A stretch of DNA of 6,419 bases from Kiritimatiellia bacterium (GCA_900771325.1 CAAGNN010000093.1:1-6419); one strand, 5' to 3'; positions 1-6,186 are shown, counted from the stretch's first letter. Translations and numbers: made by a program. The notes: a model not told the origin generated them from the letters alone.

Positions 1-1326
1 AAGAACTACCCCGACCCCAAGCACGTCATCGACACCTACGGCGCCGACGCCCTCCGCCTCTACCTCATCAACTCCCCCGTCGTCCGCGCCGAGAACCTCC
101 GCTTCTCCGAAGCCGGCGTTAAGCAGCTCTTGCGCGACCTCCTCATCCCCTGGTGGAACGCCTACAGCTTCTTCGTCACCTACGCCAACGCCGACGGCTT
201 CGACGAACCCGACGTCGCCCGCCCCGACTCCCCCCACGTCCTCGACCGCTGGATCGTCTCCTCGATGGAAACCCTCATCGCCGACGTCTCCACCGCGATG
301 GACGCCTACGACCTCCAGAAGGCCGTCCGCCCCTTCGTCGACTTCATCGACGCGCTCACCAACTGGTACATCCGCCGCTCCCGCCGCCGCTTCTGGAAGA
401 GCGAAGACGATGCCGACAAGCGCCACGCCTACCGCACCCTCCGCTATGTCCTCGTCCAACTCTCGAAGGTCGCCGCTCCCTTCTGCCCCTTCGTCAGCGA
501 GCAAATCTACCGCAACCTCCGCGGCCCGAACGACCCCGAAAGCGTCCACCTCTGCGCCTTCCCCACTCCCGACGCCGCCGCCCGCGACCTCCGCCTCGAA
601 GCCGAGATGGAGCTCGTCCAGCGCGCCGTCCGCCTCGGCCGCCAGCTGCGCACCGATAAGGACCTCAAGGTCCGCCAGCCCCTCGCCCGACTCCACGTCG
701 TCTCCGCCGATGGTGCCGCCCGTGCCGCCCTCGCCGGCTACACCGACATCATCCGCGAAGAGCTCAACGTCAAGGAAGTCGCCTTCGGCGATGACGAAAC
801 CGCCCTCGCCAACCTCTCCCTCAAGGCCGACTTCAAGCGCCTTGGCCCCCGCTTCGGCGCCCAAATGAAGGCTGCCGCCGCCGCCATCGCCGCCCTCCCG
901 GCCAACCTCGCCGGCGCCCTCGCCCGCGGCGAAACCGTCCCCCTCACCATTCAAGGCACCGAAACCACCCTCGCCCCCGACGAAGTCGTCATCCGCCGTG
1001 AACCGCGCGAAGGCCTCGTCGTCGCCGCCGAAGGCAACATCGTCGTCGCCCTTGAAACCGCCCTCACCGCCGCCCTCCTCGCCGAAGGCCTGATGCGCGA
1101 GTTCGTCTCCCGCGTCCAAGCCCTGCGCAAGGAAGCCGACCTCGAAGTCACCCAACGCATCGAAGTGACCTTCCAAGCCGACGACGAAGTCGCCGCCGCC
1201 CTCGACGCCTGGCAAGACACCATCCTCGAGGAAGTCCAAGGCGACGCCCTCCTCCCCGGCGAACTCACCACCGACCCCATCGACCTCAACGGCCACGAAC
1301 TCCGCCTCCTCATCGAGGCCAAGTAG
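1..1326 (+). CDS. ileS: Isoleucyl-tRNA synthetase, type 2 (eukaryote-like), C-terminal part; 5' end outside window
   Basis: This cytoplasmic class I synthetase charges tRNA-Ile with isoleucine. Frame 1 is open from the first base to the TAG at 1324-1326, giving 441 residues. The visible start, KNYPDP (residues 1-6), is the segment that normally follows the KMSKS catalytic loop, so the Rossmann and editing domains lie upstream. Residues 13-35 contain YGADALRLYLINSP and VVRAENLRF, typical of the eukaryote-like branch. The helical anticodon-binding domain covers about residues 40-230, with LDRWI at 81-85 and NWYIRRSRRRFW at 121-132. Residues from about 260 to the end match the DUF5915-type extension of this branch in style. 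No C-terminal zinc-finger cysteine cluster is present, unlike the E. coli-type enzyme. Codons are overwhelmingly C-ending (CTC, GCC, CCC), consistent with a native, well-expressed gene. The ATG at position 130 is internal, not the start. The family call is firm; the type 2 assignment is from recognised motifs. Confidence 0.96.
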   Translation, partial: KNYPDPKHVIDTYGADALRLYLINSPVVRAENLRFSEAGVKQLLRDLLIPWWNAYSFFVTYANADGFDEPDVARPDSPHVLDRWIVSSMETLIADVSTAMDAYDLQKAVRPFVDFIDALTNWYIRRSRRRFWKSEDDADKRHAYRTLRYVLVQLSKVAAPFCPFVSEQIYRNLRGPNDPESVHLCAFPTPDAAARDLRLEAEMELVQRAVRLGRQLRTDKDLKVRQPLARLHVVSADGAARAALAGYTDIIREELNVKEVAFGDDETALANLSLKADFKRLGPRFGAQMKAAAAAIAALPANLAGALARGETVPLTIQGTETTLAPDEVVIRREPREGLVVAAEGNIVVALETALTAALLAEGLMREFVSRVQALRKEADLEVTQRIEVTFQADDEVAAALDAWQDTILEEVQGDALLPGELTTDPIDLNGHELRLLIEAK

Positions 1327-1352
1327 TCTGGCCGCTTCATAGAAACCCCTTC

Positions 1353-1392
1353 GGCGGAGATAGAACTAGCTTCTGTCTCCGCCATTTTCTTT
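1353..1392 (+). terminator. Intrinsic terminator of ileS
   Basis: The arms GGCGGAGATAGAA (1353-1365) and TTCTGTCTCCGCC (1371-1383) pair over 13 bp with one U-G wobble around a CTAGC loop. They are followed by the T-rich stretch ATTTTCTTT (1384-1392). The hairpin begins 26 bases after the ileS stop and ends 20 bases before the ribosome binding site of the next gene, so it separates the two transcription units. Confidence 0.88.
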
Positions 1393-1402
1393 CAACCCGC
1401 CC

Positions 1403-1408
1403 AAGGAG
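1403..1408 (+). promoter_or_regulatory. Ribosome binding site of the DUF262-DUF1524 gene
   Basis: AAGGAG lies 6 bases before the ATG at 1415 and fixes that start. I see no convincing -35/-10 pair between the ileS terminator and this site. The gene's promoter may overlap the terminator, or the gene may depend on readthrough from ileS. Confidence 0.8.
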
Positions 1409-1414
1409 CTGACA

Positions 1415-3559
1415 ATGTTAGGCACGAATTCACTACTTGTCCGTTTTCTCGCGCAGTCCAACGCGCTAATTATCCCGGTCTATCAACGCTTTTACGATTG
1501 GGAGCAGTCGCAGTGCGAACAGTTCCTGAATGACCTTTTCCGCCTAGCGCGCACCGCAAGGAGTGCGAAACACTTCTTTGGTTGCGTCACCTTCGTTCAG
1601 AGCACCGATGGGGCAGCCATCCGTCAGAGCATTATCGACGGCCAGCAGCGCCTAACCACCGTCACGCTTCTCCTGCTAGCCCTCTGCCACCTCATAGAGG
1701 AGGGCTTGCTAGCGGCAAGCGATTCCCGGCTGGTCGAGCGCATAACCGAGCAGTATCTCACCGATAAGTGGGCTAATTCCCAGGAAGAGCGCATTAAGTT
1801 GCACCCCATCGAGCGCGACTGCAAGGCGTTGGCTGCCCTTTTTGACCATCACCCTGCAGACTACGACGAGAGCTCGAACCTCACGGTCAACTACCACTTC
1901 CTGCGTGACAAGCTCAAAACCTGCGGCCTCACTGCTGATGCAATTGCCGAGGCGTTGGAGCGTTTCGAGATTGTCGGTATTGCACTCACCGCCGGCCAAG
2001 ACGATCCTCAGCGCATCTTCGAGAGCCTCAACTCCACGGGCTTGGCTCTCTCCGAAGGCGACAAAATCCGTAACTTCCTGCTGATGGGCCTGGACCCGGC
2101 GCGCCAGGCAGACTACTATGCGCGCTACTGGACCAAAATCGAGGCCGATGTTCAGGGCCGCCTCGACGACTTCTTCCGCGACTACCTCTCCGTCAAACTC
2201 CGCGCCTCTACGCGGCAAGACGTGCTCTATCCCACCTTCAAGAAGGTTGCTCGCGAAGAACAGGCAGCCGACCCAGACTATCCCAAGGCCTTTTTCGAGG
2301 ACCTTCGCGATTACGCCGGCGACTTCAAGCGCATCCTTACGGCCACTAGCGGTCTGGATGACTGGGAACTCGATGGTGCGCTCCTGCGCCTCAATCGGCT
2401 AGAAGTGGCCCCCGTGCGCCCCTTCCTGCTGACCCTCTTCCGCATCCACGCCAGGGGCGAACTCCCTGCTCAAGACCTCAGGCGCAGTGTCGAGATGGCC
2501 GAGGCCTACATCTGCCGCCGCGCCCTCTGCGAAATCCCCTCCAATGCGCTAACGAAGGTCTTCGTGGCCCTGGATGCCGAAGTCCGCCGCTATGGGGACG
2601 GCGCCCCCTATGCTGATCGCTTGGCCTACGCCCTCCGCTGCCGAGAAGGCTCTAGCCATTTCCCGGACGATGCAGAGCTGCGCGCCAAACTTGCCTCGCG
2701 CGATGTCTATAACATGCGCCGACAAATGCGCGGCGTCCTCTTTGAGCGCCTCGAGTGCGGGCGTTCGCGCGAAACCAAGCACGTCTACGAGCAACTCGAC
2801 AAACCCAACGGCTACTCCATCGAACACATCATGCCCCAGGATCTCTCCCCTGCTTGGCGTGAGGCCCTCGGTCCCGATGCCGTCAAGATCCACACCGAGT
2901 GGAAACATCGCCTCGCCAACCTCACCCTGACTGCTTACAACGCCAAGCTGAGCAATCGCTCCTTCCTCGACAAGCGCGACGGCAAGGATGGTTACCGTGA
3001 AAGCGGCCTCTACCTCAACGGCTGGATTGCCCAACAAGAAAAGTGGGGCCTCGACGAGCTCAATGCGCGTGCCGAACTGATGACCGAGCGCGTCCTAGAA
3101 ACCTGGCCGATGCCGACAACCACCTTCGCGCCCGCCGAGAAGCAAGAAGAAGTCTGCACGCTGGAGGATGACCCCACGCGCTTCACCTCTCGTGCCGTCT
3201 GCCGCCTCCAATTCCAAGGCGAGATTATCCCCGTCACCTCCTGGGCTGAACTCATCAGCGAAGTCGCCCTAAGGCTCTACCGGCAAGACGCGCAACCGCT
3301 GCGCCACCTCTTCCAGGATGCCGCCTCCACCTCCACCCTCAAACGCACCTTCAGTGCCACTGGGGTCGACTTCCGCTCCCCCAAGAAGATTGCCGAAGGC
3401 CTCTTCCTCGAGAACAACTCCTCCACCGAATACAAACTCCTGCGCCTGCGCGAACTCCTTGACCTCTACCAAGCCGACCGCGATGACCTCACCTTTTACC
3501 TCCGCCCGGCGACCGCGCGCGACCCTAACGACCGCGAAGCCTTCCTCCCCAACCTGTAA
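1415..3559 (+). CDS. Single-chain DUF262-DUF1524 protein (GmrSD/SspE-like, probable nucleotide-dependent HNH nuclease)
   Basis: This 714-residue protein joins the two halves of a GmrSD-type system. The N-terminal DUF262 (GmrS-like) domain shows IPVYQRFYDW (20-29), FFG (54-56), DGQQRLTT (75-82) and FESLNSTG (202-209). In known members the DGQQR loop binds and hydrolyses nucleotide and gates DNA cutting. The DUF1524 (GmrD-like) HNH region shows IEHIMPQ (469-475, with His471) and HRLANLTL (498-505, with His498 and Asn502), followed by Asn509 and Asn514. The usual LGNL is LANL here. The C-terminal module has PVTSWAEL (Trp610 within it), FRSPKK (653-658) and a final DDLTFYL. It resembles, from memory, a tail shared by several restriction-like proteins. 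Relatives restrict phage DNA with glucosylated cytosine (GmrSD) or sense phosphorothioate DNA (SspE). No dnd/ssp genes are visible, so the target is unknown. Codons are more mixed than in ileS (CTA, TTG, CTT appear), which fits acquisition. Antiphage function is inferred. Confidence 0.9.
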   Translation: MLGTNSLLVRFLAQSNALIIPVYQRFYDWEQSQCEQFLNDLFRLARTARSAKHFFGCVTFVQSTDGAAIRQSIIDGQQRLTTVTLLLLALCHLIEEGLLAASDSRLVERITEQYLTDKWANSQEERIKLHPIERDCKALAALFDHHPADYDESSNLTVNYHFLRDKLKTCGLTADAIAEALERFEIVGIALTAGQDDPQRIFESLNSTGLALSEGDKIRNFLLMGLDPARQADYYARYWTKIEADVQGRLDDFFRDYLSVKLRASTRQDVLYPTFKKVAREEQAADPDYPKAFFEDLRDYAGDFKRILTATSGLDDWELDGALLRLNRLEVAPVRPFLLTLFRIHARGELPAQDLRRSVEMAEAYICRRALCEIPSNALTKVFVALDAEVRRYGDGAPYADRLAYALRCREGSSHFPDDAELRAKLASRDVYNMRRQMRGVLFERLECGRSRETKHVYEQLDKPNGYSIEHIMPQDLSPAWREALGPDAVKIHTEWKHRLANLTLTAYNAKLSNRSFLDKRDGKDGYRESGLYLNGWIAQQEKWGLDELNARAELMTERVLETWPMPTTTFAPAEKQEEVCTLEDDPTRFTSRAVCRLQFQGEIIPVTSWAELISEVALRLYRQDAQPLRHLFQDAASTSTLKRTFSATGVDFRSPKKIAEGLFLENNSSTEYKLLRLRELLDLYQADRDDLTFYLRPATARDPNDREAFLPNL

Positions 3560-3592
3560 GACAGGTACCCCCGGCCTCGAAGTCAGCCCCCC

Positions 3593-3624
3593 CCCGGCGC
3601 GGAGATTCTGCGCCGGGTATTTTA
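3593..3624 (+). terminator. Intrinsic terminator of the DUF262-DUF1524 gene, at the convergent junction
   Basis: CCCGGCGC (3593-3600) pairs with GCGCCGGG (3610-3617). The loop can be closed further by G-U, G-C and A-U pairs. The hairpin is followed by TATTTTA (3618-3624). The T-rich tail includes the TAA codon of the opposing ATPase gene (complement of 3622-3624), so the two units are packed tightly tail to tail. On the minus strand the hairpin is followed by a G run and not by T, so it is not a canonical terminator for the ATPase gene. Confidence 0.8.
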
Positions 3625-4803
3625 TGGGGTGAGGCGTTGGGCGCGGTGGCGGTTGAGGTAGTCGCCGAAGAGGGGGACGGAGAAAGCGAGGGTGCCGTGG
3701 CTGGGACTATAAATCATCCCCTTCTTGATGAGGGCGCTGCGGCGCGGACCGAGCGAGCTCATATTGATATGGAGCCGCGCGGCAATCTCCGAGACCTTGG
3801 GGGTTGGTCCGGGCACCTCGGCCATCGCGAAGACAAACTCCTTTTCGGCGTTGGTCATCCGCTCCATCCGGACGCGGAAGAAACTCTCATCGAGCCGCTG
3901 CAAGACTTTGGGCGTTACCGCTTCAACCGCTTCGGCGAAGATTGGCGAAGCGTCAACGGCGTTCCAGAGTTGATAGCCCCACGCTTGCAGGAAGTAGGGA
4001 TAGCCTTGGGTCTTGGCGTGGATGCACGCGGCCGCCTCATCGGTCAGTTCCACCTTAGCCTCGGCGAAGGGCTCACGAATGGCCTTAGCAGAGTCTTCGG
4101 CCGAAAGTGCGCCGACAGTCTGAAAGTGAATTAACCGTTCAGCGTAGGACTTCACATTGCCTGTGAGCCCTGGCAGAAAGGGCAACCCGGCAGCAAAGAG
4201 GGCCATTGGAAGCGAATCCTGCTGCATGCGATGCATTGCCATAATCAGCGCGTCGAGGTCCTTTTCGCCAAGGTACTGGATTTCATCTAGAATAAGCAAC
4301 ACGCCCTGTTGCTTCTCCTGGGCGGCCTCAGCCACGGTTGCAAGCAACTCGCCCAGGTCGAAGGCCAAGTCCCCGCTATCGGCAATCCCGTGCTGCGGCT
4401 CAATCTCCAACCCGAAGTCGCCCATCTCGACCTTTACCGTGCCAATGAAGTTGCGCAACGCCATCAAACTGCGCTTGACCTTCTCCTTGGCCCCGCGCTG
4501 GCGATCCAACTCGAAGAGCGTCTTCTTGAGCGGTGCAACGAGCAATGCACTCAGCGACCGCTCCTCCGTAGCCTCAATATGGATGGGAATAACTTTGGTT
4601 TGCGCCGCCATACGCCGCACCTCGCCCAACAGGACCGTCTTTCCCACGCCGCGCAGACCAGTCAAAATGACGCTTTGCACCGGGAAGCCCCGTTCCAAAC
4701 GCTTGATAAGCACATTGGCGCTCGTCAAGATATCCTCGCGGCCGACCAACTCCGGCGGCGGGGCTCCGGCTCCGGGAGAGAAGGGATTGATAATCGGATC
4801 CAT
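3622..4803 (-). CDS. AAA/Orc1-Cdc6-like ATP-binding protein with C-terminal winged helix
   Basis: This is a 393-residue P-loop ATPase of a widespread but functionally undefined bacterial family that begins NPFxPGxGxPPPELVGRE. Walker A is GLRGVGKT (49-56) and Walker B is LLILDE (169-174). A sensor-like segment AAGLPFLPGL is followed by YAERLIHF (220-227), and GYPYFLQAWGYQLW lies in the lid at 267-280. Residues about 318-385 form a winged-helix-like tail (SEIAARL, RRSALIKKGMIYSPSHG, AFSVPLFGDYL), suggesting DNA binding. There is no signal peptide or membrane segment. The start at 4803 is chosen because AAGGAG lies 5 bases upstream and a promoter sits just beyond. An in-frame ATG at 4881 would run through that promoter and site. 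It is convergent with the DUF262-DUF1524 gene and not co-transcribed with it. Substrate and role are unknown. A defence, DNA-loading or regulatory role is possible, but nothing here decides it. Confidence 0.9.
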   Translation of the reverse strand: MDPIINPFSPGAGAPPPELVGREDILTSANVLIKRLERGFPVQSVILTGLRGVGKTVLLGEVRRMAAQTKVIPIHIEATEERSLSALLVAPLKKTLFELDRQRGAKEKVKRSLMALRNFIGTVKVEMGDFGLEIEPQHGIADSGDLAFDLGELLATVAEAAQEKQQGVLLILDEIQYLGEKDLDALIMAMHRMQQDSLPMALFAAGLPFLPGLTGNVKSYAERLIHFQTVGALSAEDSAKAIREPFAEAKVELTDEAAACIHAKTQGYPYFLQAWGYQLWNAVDASPIFAEAVEAVTPKVLQRLDESFFRVRMERMTNAEKEFVFAMAEVPGPTPKVSEIAARLHINMSSLGPRRSALIKKGMIYSPSHGTLAFSVPLFGDYLNRHRAQRLTP

Positions 4804-4808
4804 ACGCG

Positions 4809-4814
4809 CTCCTT
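4809..4814 (-). promoter_or_regulatory. Ribosome binding site that sets the ATPase start
   Basis: The minus strand reads AAGGAG, then CGCGT, then ATG at 4803. The 5-base spacing supports the 393-residue form over the longer reading frame that opens at 4881. Confidence 0.85.
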
Positions 4815-4830
4815 TCCTGTCTTTGGCGGA

Positions 4831-4860
4831 AGTATAGCAAAGTCTAACGAACAATATCAA
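4831..4860 (-). promoter_or_regulatory. Sigma70-type promoter of the ATPase gene
   Basis: On the minus strand, -35 TTGATA (4855-4860) and -10 TATACT (4831-4836) each match consensus at 5 of 6 positions and are 18 bases apart. Transcription would start near 4824, leaving a leader of about 20 bases that contains the ribosome binding site. The close match predicts a fairly strong promoter. Confidence 0.78.
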
Positions 4861-4878
4861 GAAATAAGGAAAACGCGC

Positions 4879-4914
4879 CACTTTGCCACGATATGCCGCT
4901 CATCGGGCAAAGTG
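4879..4914. repeat. Inverted repeat upstream of the ATPase promoter
   Basis: CACTTTGCC (4879-4887) is the reverse complement of GGCAAAGTG (4906-4914). After one bulged A (4888), CGAT (4889-4892) also pairs with ATCG (4902-4905), so 13 base pairs can form around a 9-base loop. No T tract follows on either strand, which argues against a terminator. It lies 18 bases upstream of the -35 box, so an operator is possible. The rest of 4915-4990 is AT-richer intergenic DNA with no gene that I can see. Confidence 0.5.
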
Positions 4915-4991
4915 CTCGCTAAACACATAGACACGCTAGCGCTTCACGAATCCCCTTCCGTGATTAAAACACCTTTGCCCTAAGTAAACTA

Positions 4992-5021
4992 TAAAACAGT
5001 CAGTCGCGGAGGGGATCCGCG
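4992..5021 (-). terminator. Weak candidate terminator of the PEP-CTERM gene
   Basis: On the minus strand CGCGGA and TCCGCG (5016-5021 and 5005-5010) form a 6-bp stem with a TCCCC loop. The T run TTTTAT comes only after ACTGACTG, so the U tract is displaced from the stem. A more GC-rich hairpin, GCGGCGG/CCGCCGC (5042-5060), lies closer to the stop but has no T tract. One or both may end the transcript, but neither is a textbook terminator. Confidence 0.35.
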
Positions 5022-5071
5022 CCTGAGGGTTATGGGTGAGGGCGGCGGAGGGGCCGCCGCGGGGGAAGGCG

Positions 5072-5740
5072 TTAGGCGCACTTGCGGCGGAGGGCCAAGC
5101 CGGCCACACCGAGAGCCAACAGGGCCAAGGCCGTCGGCTCGGGGACGGGCGGCGAGGCGGCGATGTCCGAGGCGCTATACTGCGCAGTATCGCCAGCCCC
5201 TTGCACCGCGTAAACATCGTAGGTAGCGCTACCGGAATAGATATCCACATTCCCGACCTTGCGCCCCCACTCAATCCATTTCATCGGGCCACCAGTAATG
5301 GTGCTGTTTGCGACCGTTGCGATAACCACGCCATCTACGCTCAGCTCAGCCACAGCCATCTTATCCCCGGCGCTACGGTAGAACGAGAGGGCCACGAGCT
5401 GCGTCTGCCCGGCCTTTGCGGCCACGGTTGCGCCCGGTGTGGTGGTACCGCCACTGGTGCCATTGACCGTCAACGTGTAGTTCCCGCTCGCGTCAATGGT
5501 CGCCGAGAAGATATTAACATTCGCGCCCTTCCCGACAGAGAGAACCGTTCCCGTGCCAACCGTTGCGCCGTAGGTGATATTCGCAGCCACCACCGCCGAG
5601 CGATCGGCATACATGTCCAGCACGTCACCCGCGGATCCGGCACTGGTCGCGCCCTGCTTAACCTGCGTCCAATCAATCGTCACCGCCTGCGCAACCACTG
5701 CGCACGCCGAGACCAACGCCAACATCAAACACTTCTTCAT
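5072..5740 (-). CDS. PEP-CTERM sorting-signal exported protein
   Basis: This is a 222-residue secreted or surface protein of unknown specific function. MKKCLMLALVSACAVVAQA (1-19) looks like a Sec signal peptide with AQA/V cleavage. The mature part (20-198) is rich in Ala, Gly, Thr, Val and Ser, has few charges and probably folds as beta strands; it contains the segment MKWIEWGRKVGNVDIY. The C terminus is a textbook PEP-CTERM signal: PEP (200-202), a hydrophobic stretch (about 203-217) and the basic tail RRK (218-220). In other bacteria this signal is recognised by an exosortase, which is not visible here. Residues 10-13 (VSAC) also fit a lipobox, so lipidation at Cys13 is a less likely alternative. 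AAAGGGAG (complement of 5748-5755) lies 7 bases before the ATG. The gene has its own promoter and probably stands alone. Confidence 0.88.
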   Translation of the reverse strand: MKKCLMLALVSACAVVAQAVTIDWTQVKQGATSAGSAGDVLDMYADRSAVVAANITYGATVGTGTVLSVGKGANVNIFSATIDASGNYTLTVNGTSGGTTTPGATVAAKAGQTQLVALSFYRSAGDKMAVAELSVDGVVIATVANSTITGGPMKWIEWGRKVGNVDIYSGSATYDVYAVQGAGDTAQYSASDIAASPPVPEPTALALLALGVAGLALRRKCA

Positions 5741-5800
5741 TGTCTGTCTCCCTTTCTCTTGGGCGAGGCGGGACTATCCCTCCTCTAAACAACACCGCAT

Positions 5801-5829
5801 ATATTACCATCCCCCCCCCATCAAGTCAA
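5801..5829 (-). promoter_or_regulatory. Promoter of the PEP-CTERM gene with a homopolymeric spacer
   Basis: On the minus strand, -35 TTGACT (5824-5829; 5 of 6 to consensus) is separated by exactly 17 bases from -10 TAATAT (5801-5806; 4 of 6). The -10 is preceded by TGG, giving an extended -10 element. Nine consecutive G residues fill most of the spacer. Transcription would start near 5794, about 54 bases before the ATG. Slippage in the G run would change the -35/-10 spacing directly. Confidence 0.68.
5811..5819. repeat. C9/G9 homopolymer in the promoter spacer
   Basis: Nine C on the plus strand (nine G on the minus, transcribed-sense strand) lie wholly between the -35 and -10 boxes of the PEP-CTERM gene. 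Runs of this length are prone to slipped-strand mispairing. A second C9 run at 3587-3595 overlaps the base of the terminator at the convergent junction. Confidence 0.95.
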
Positions 5830-5833
5830 GTAG

Positions 5834-5855
5834 AAAGTGCCGTTCTCGCCACTTT
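5834..5855. repeat. Inverted repeat just upstream of the PEP-CTERM -35 box
   Basis: AAAGTG (5834-5839) and CACTTT (5850-5855) are reverse complements. After a C/C mismatch the inner CG/CG also pairs around a TTCT loop. The repeat ends 4 bases from the -35 box and has no T tract, so an operator or activator site is the more natural reading. The 10-mer CGCCACTTTG (5847-5856) also occurs at 4876-4885, upstream of the ATPase promoter. Confidence 0.45.
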
Positions 5856-5895
5856 GAACCGCCGAGGCTGAATGTAACCTAGCCTGGGGGCCGAA

Positions 5896-6040
5896 GCACT
5901 CGCCCCGGGTCGGAGGCGAACCCGGGGCGGGGCGGAGGCGAACCCGGGGCGGGGCGGAGGCGAACCCGGGGCGGGTCGGGGGCGAACCCGGGGCGGGTCG
6001 GGGGCGAACCCGGGGCGGGTCGGAGGCGAACCCGGGGCGG
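5896..6040. repeat. 22-bp tandem repeat array 1 (about 6.6 units)
   Basis: Units begin at 5896 (degenerate in its first half), 5918, 5940, 5962, 5984, 6006 and 6028 (cut after 13 bases). The period is exactly 22 bp. The unit is GAACCCGGGGCGG followed by GTCGGAGGC. Base 15 is G in the units at 5918 and 5940 and T in the next three; base 19 is G in the units at 5962 and 5984 and A in the others. Those two adjacent pairs are internally identical, suggesting recent duplication. Each unit carries ACCCG-GGG-CGGGT, a 5-bp inverted repeat, though base 15 = G spoils the outer pair in the two units at 5918 and 5940. The plus strand is rich in G runs. There are no unique spacers. Confidence 0.93.
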
Positions 6041-6060
6041 CGCTGCAAGTTGTGGGCAAC

Positions 6061-6088
6061 AAAAAAGGCGAGCGCAAGCTCGCCTTTT
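6061..6088 (-). terminator. Intrinsic terminator of the tRNA-Ala gene
   Basis: A perfect 11-bp stem, AAAAGGCGAGC (6063-6073) with GCTCGCCTTTT (6078-6088), closes a 4-base loop. On the minus strand it lies 22 bases after the end of the tRNA and runs into six T (complement of 6061-6066). It is nearly symmetrical and could also stop plus-strand transcription, but no gene on that side needs it. Confidence 0.9.
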
Positions 6089-6110
6089 GTCTTCTGTCGC
6101 TTCCTTTTTA

Positions 6111-6186
6111 TGGTGGAGGTAAGGAGAGTCGAACTCCTGACCTTTTGAATGCCATTCAAACGCTCTACCAACTGAGCTATACCCCC
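6111..6186 (-). tRNA. tRNA-Ala (anticodon GGC), CCA encoded
   Basis: The 76-base cloverleaf reads on the minus strand. The acceptor stem is GGGGGTA with TACCTCC, including the G3-U70 wobble that marks alanine tRNAs. The D arm is GCTC...GAGC. The anticodon stem TTTGA/TCAAA holds the loop ATGGCAT, with GGC at positions 34-36 (complement of 6151-6153). The T arm is AGGAG-TTCGACT-CTCCT, the discriminator is A73 and CCA is encoded (complement of 6111-6113). The loop has the A32-U38 pair characteristic of the GGC isoacceptor. It reads GCC and GCU; GCC is the favoured alanine codon in the ileS part of the window. All stems pair, so there is no sign of a pseudogene. Confidence 0.98.

Noticed and set aside
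410..1385. Alternative frames within ileS (plus 410-868, minus 738-950 and 951-1385)
   Set aside because: The strong C-ending codon bias suppresses stops in other frames. Their proteins are low-complexity Ser/Arg/Pro or Ala.
2549..3037. Minus-strand frame of 162 codons within the DUF262-DUF1524 gene
   Set aside because: It is antisense to the HNH region and has no convincing start signal or domain.
4804..4881. Upstream extension of the ATPase by 26 residues to an ATG at 4881
   Set aside because: The extension covers a good promoter and ribosome binding site, its residues do not match the family's usual NPFxPG start, and the ATG at 4803 has AAGGAG at proper spacing.
4944..4963. Short inverted repeat TCACG...CGTGA in the ATPase upstream region
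   Set aside because: It is only 5 bp with a 10-base loop and no T tract, so it is not distinguishable from chance.
4157..4983. Plus-strand open frames of about 225 codons opposite the ATPase gene
   Set aside because: They are antisense to the conserved Walker A and B motifs and have no domain features of their own.
5036..5788. Plus-strand open frame of 250 codons opposite the PEP-CTERM gene
   Set aside because: It is a shadow. The minus-strand frame has a signal peptide, PEP-CTERM tail and ribosome binding site, while this one has no recognisable domain.
5896..6040. CRISPR array
   Set aside because: Units are contiguous with a 22-bp period and no unique spacers, and there are no cas genes in the window.
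6111..6186. tRNA as an attachment site of a mobile island
   Set aside because: No integrase gene and no repeat of the tRNA 3' end is present in the window.
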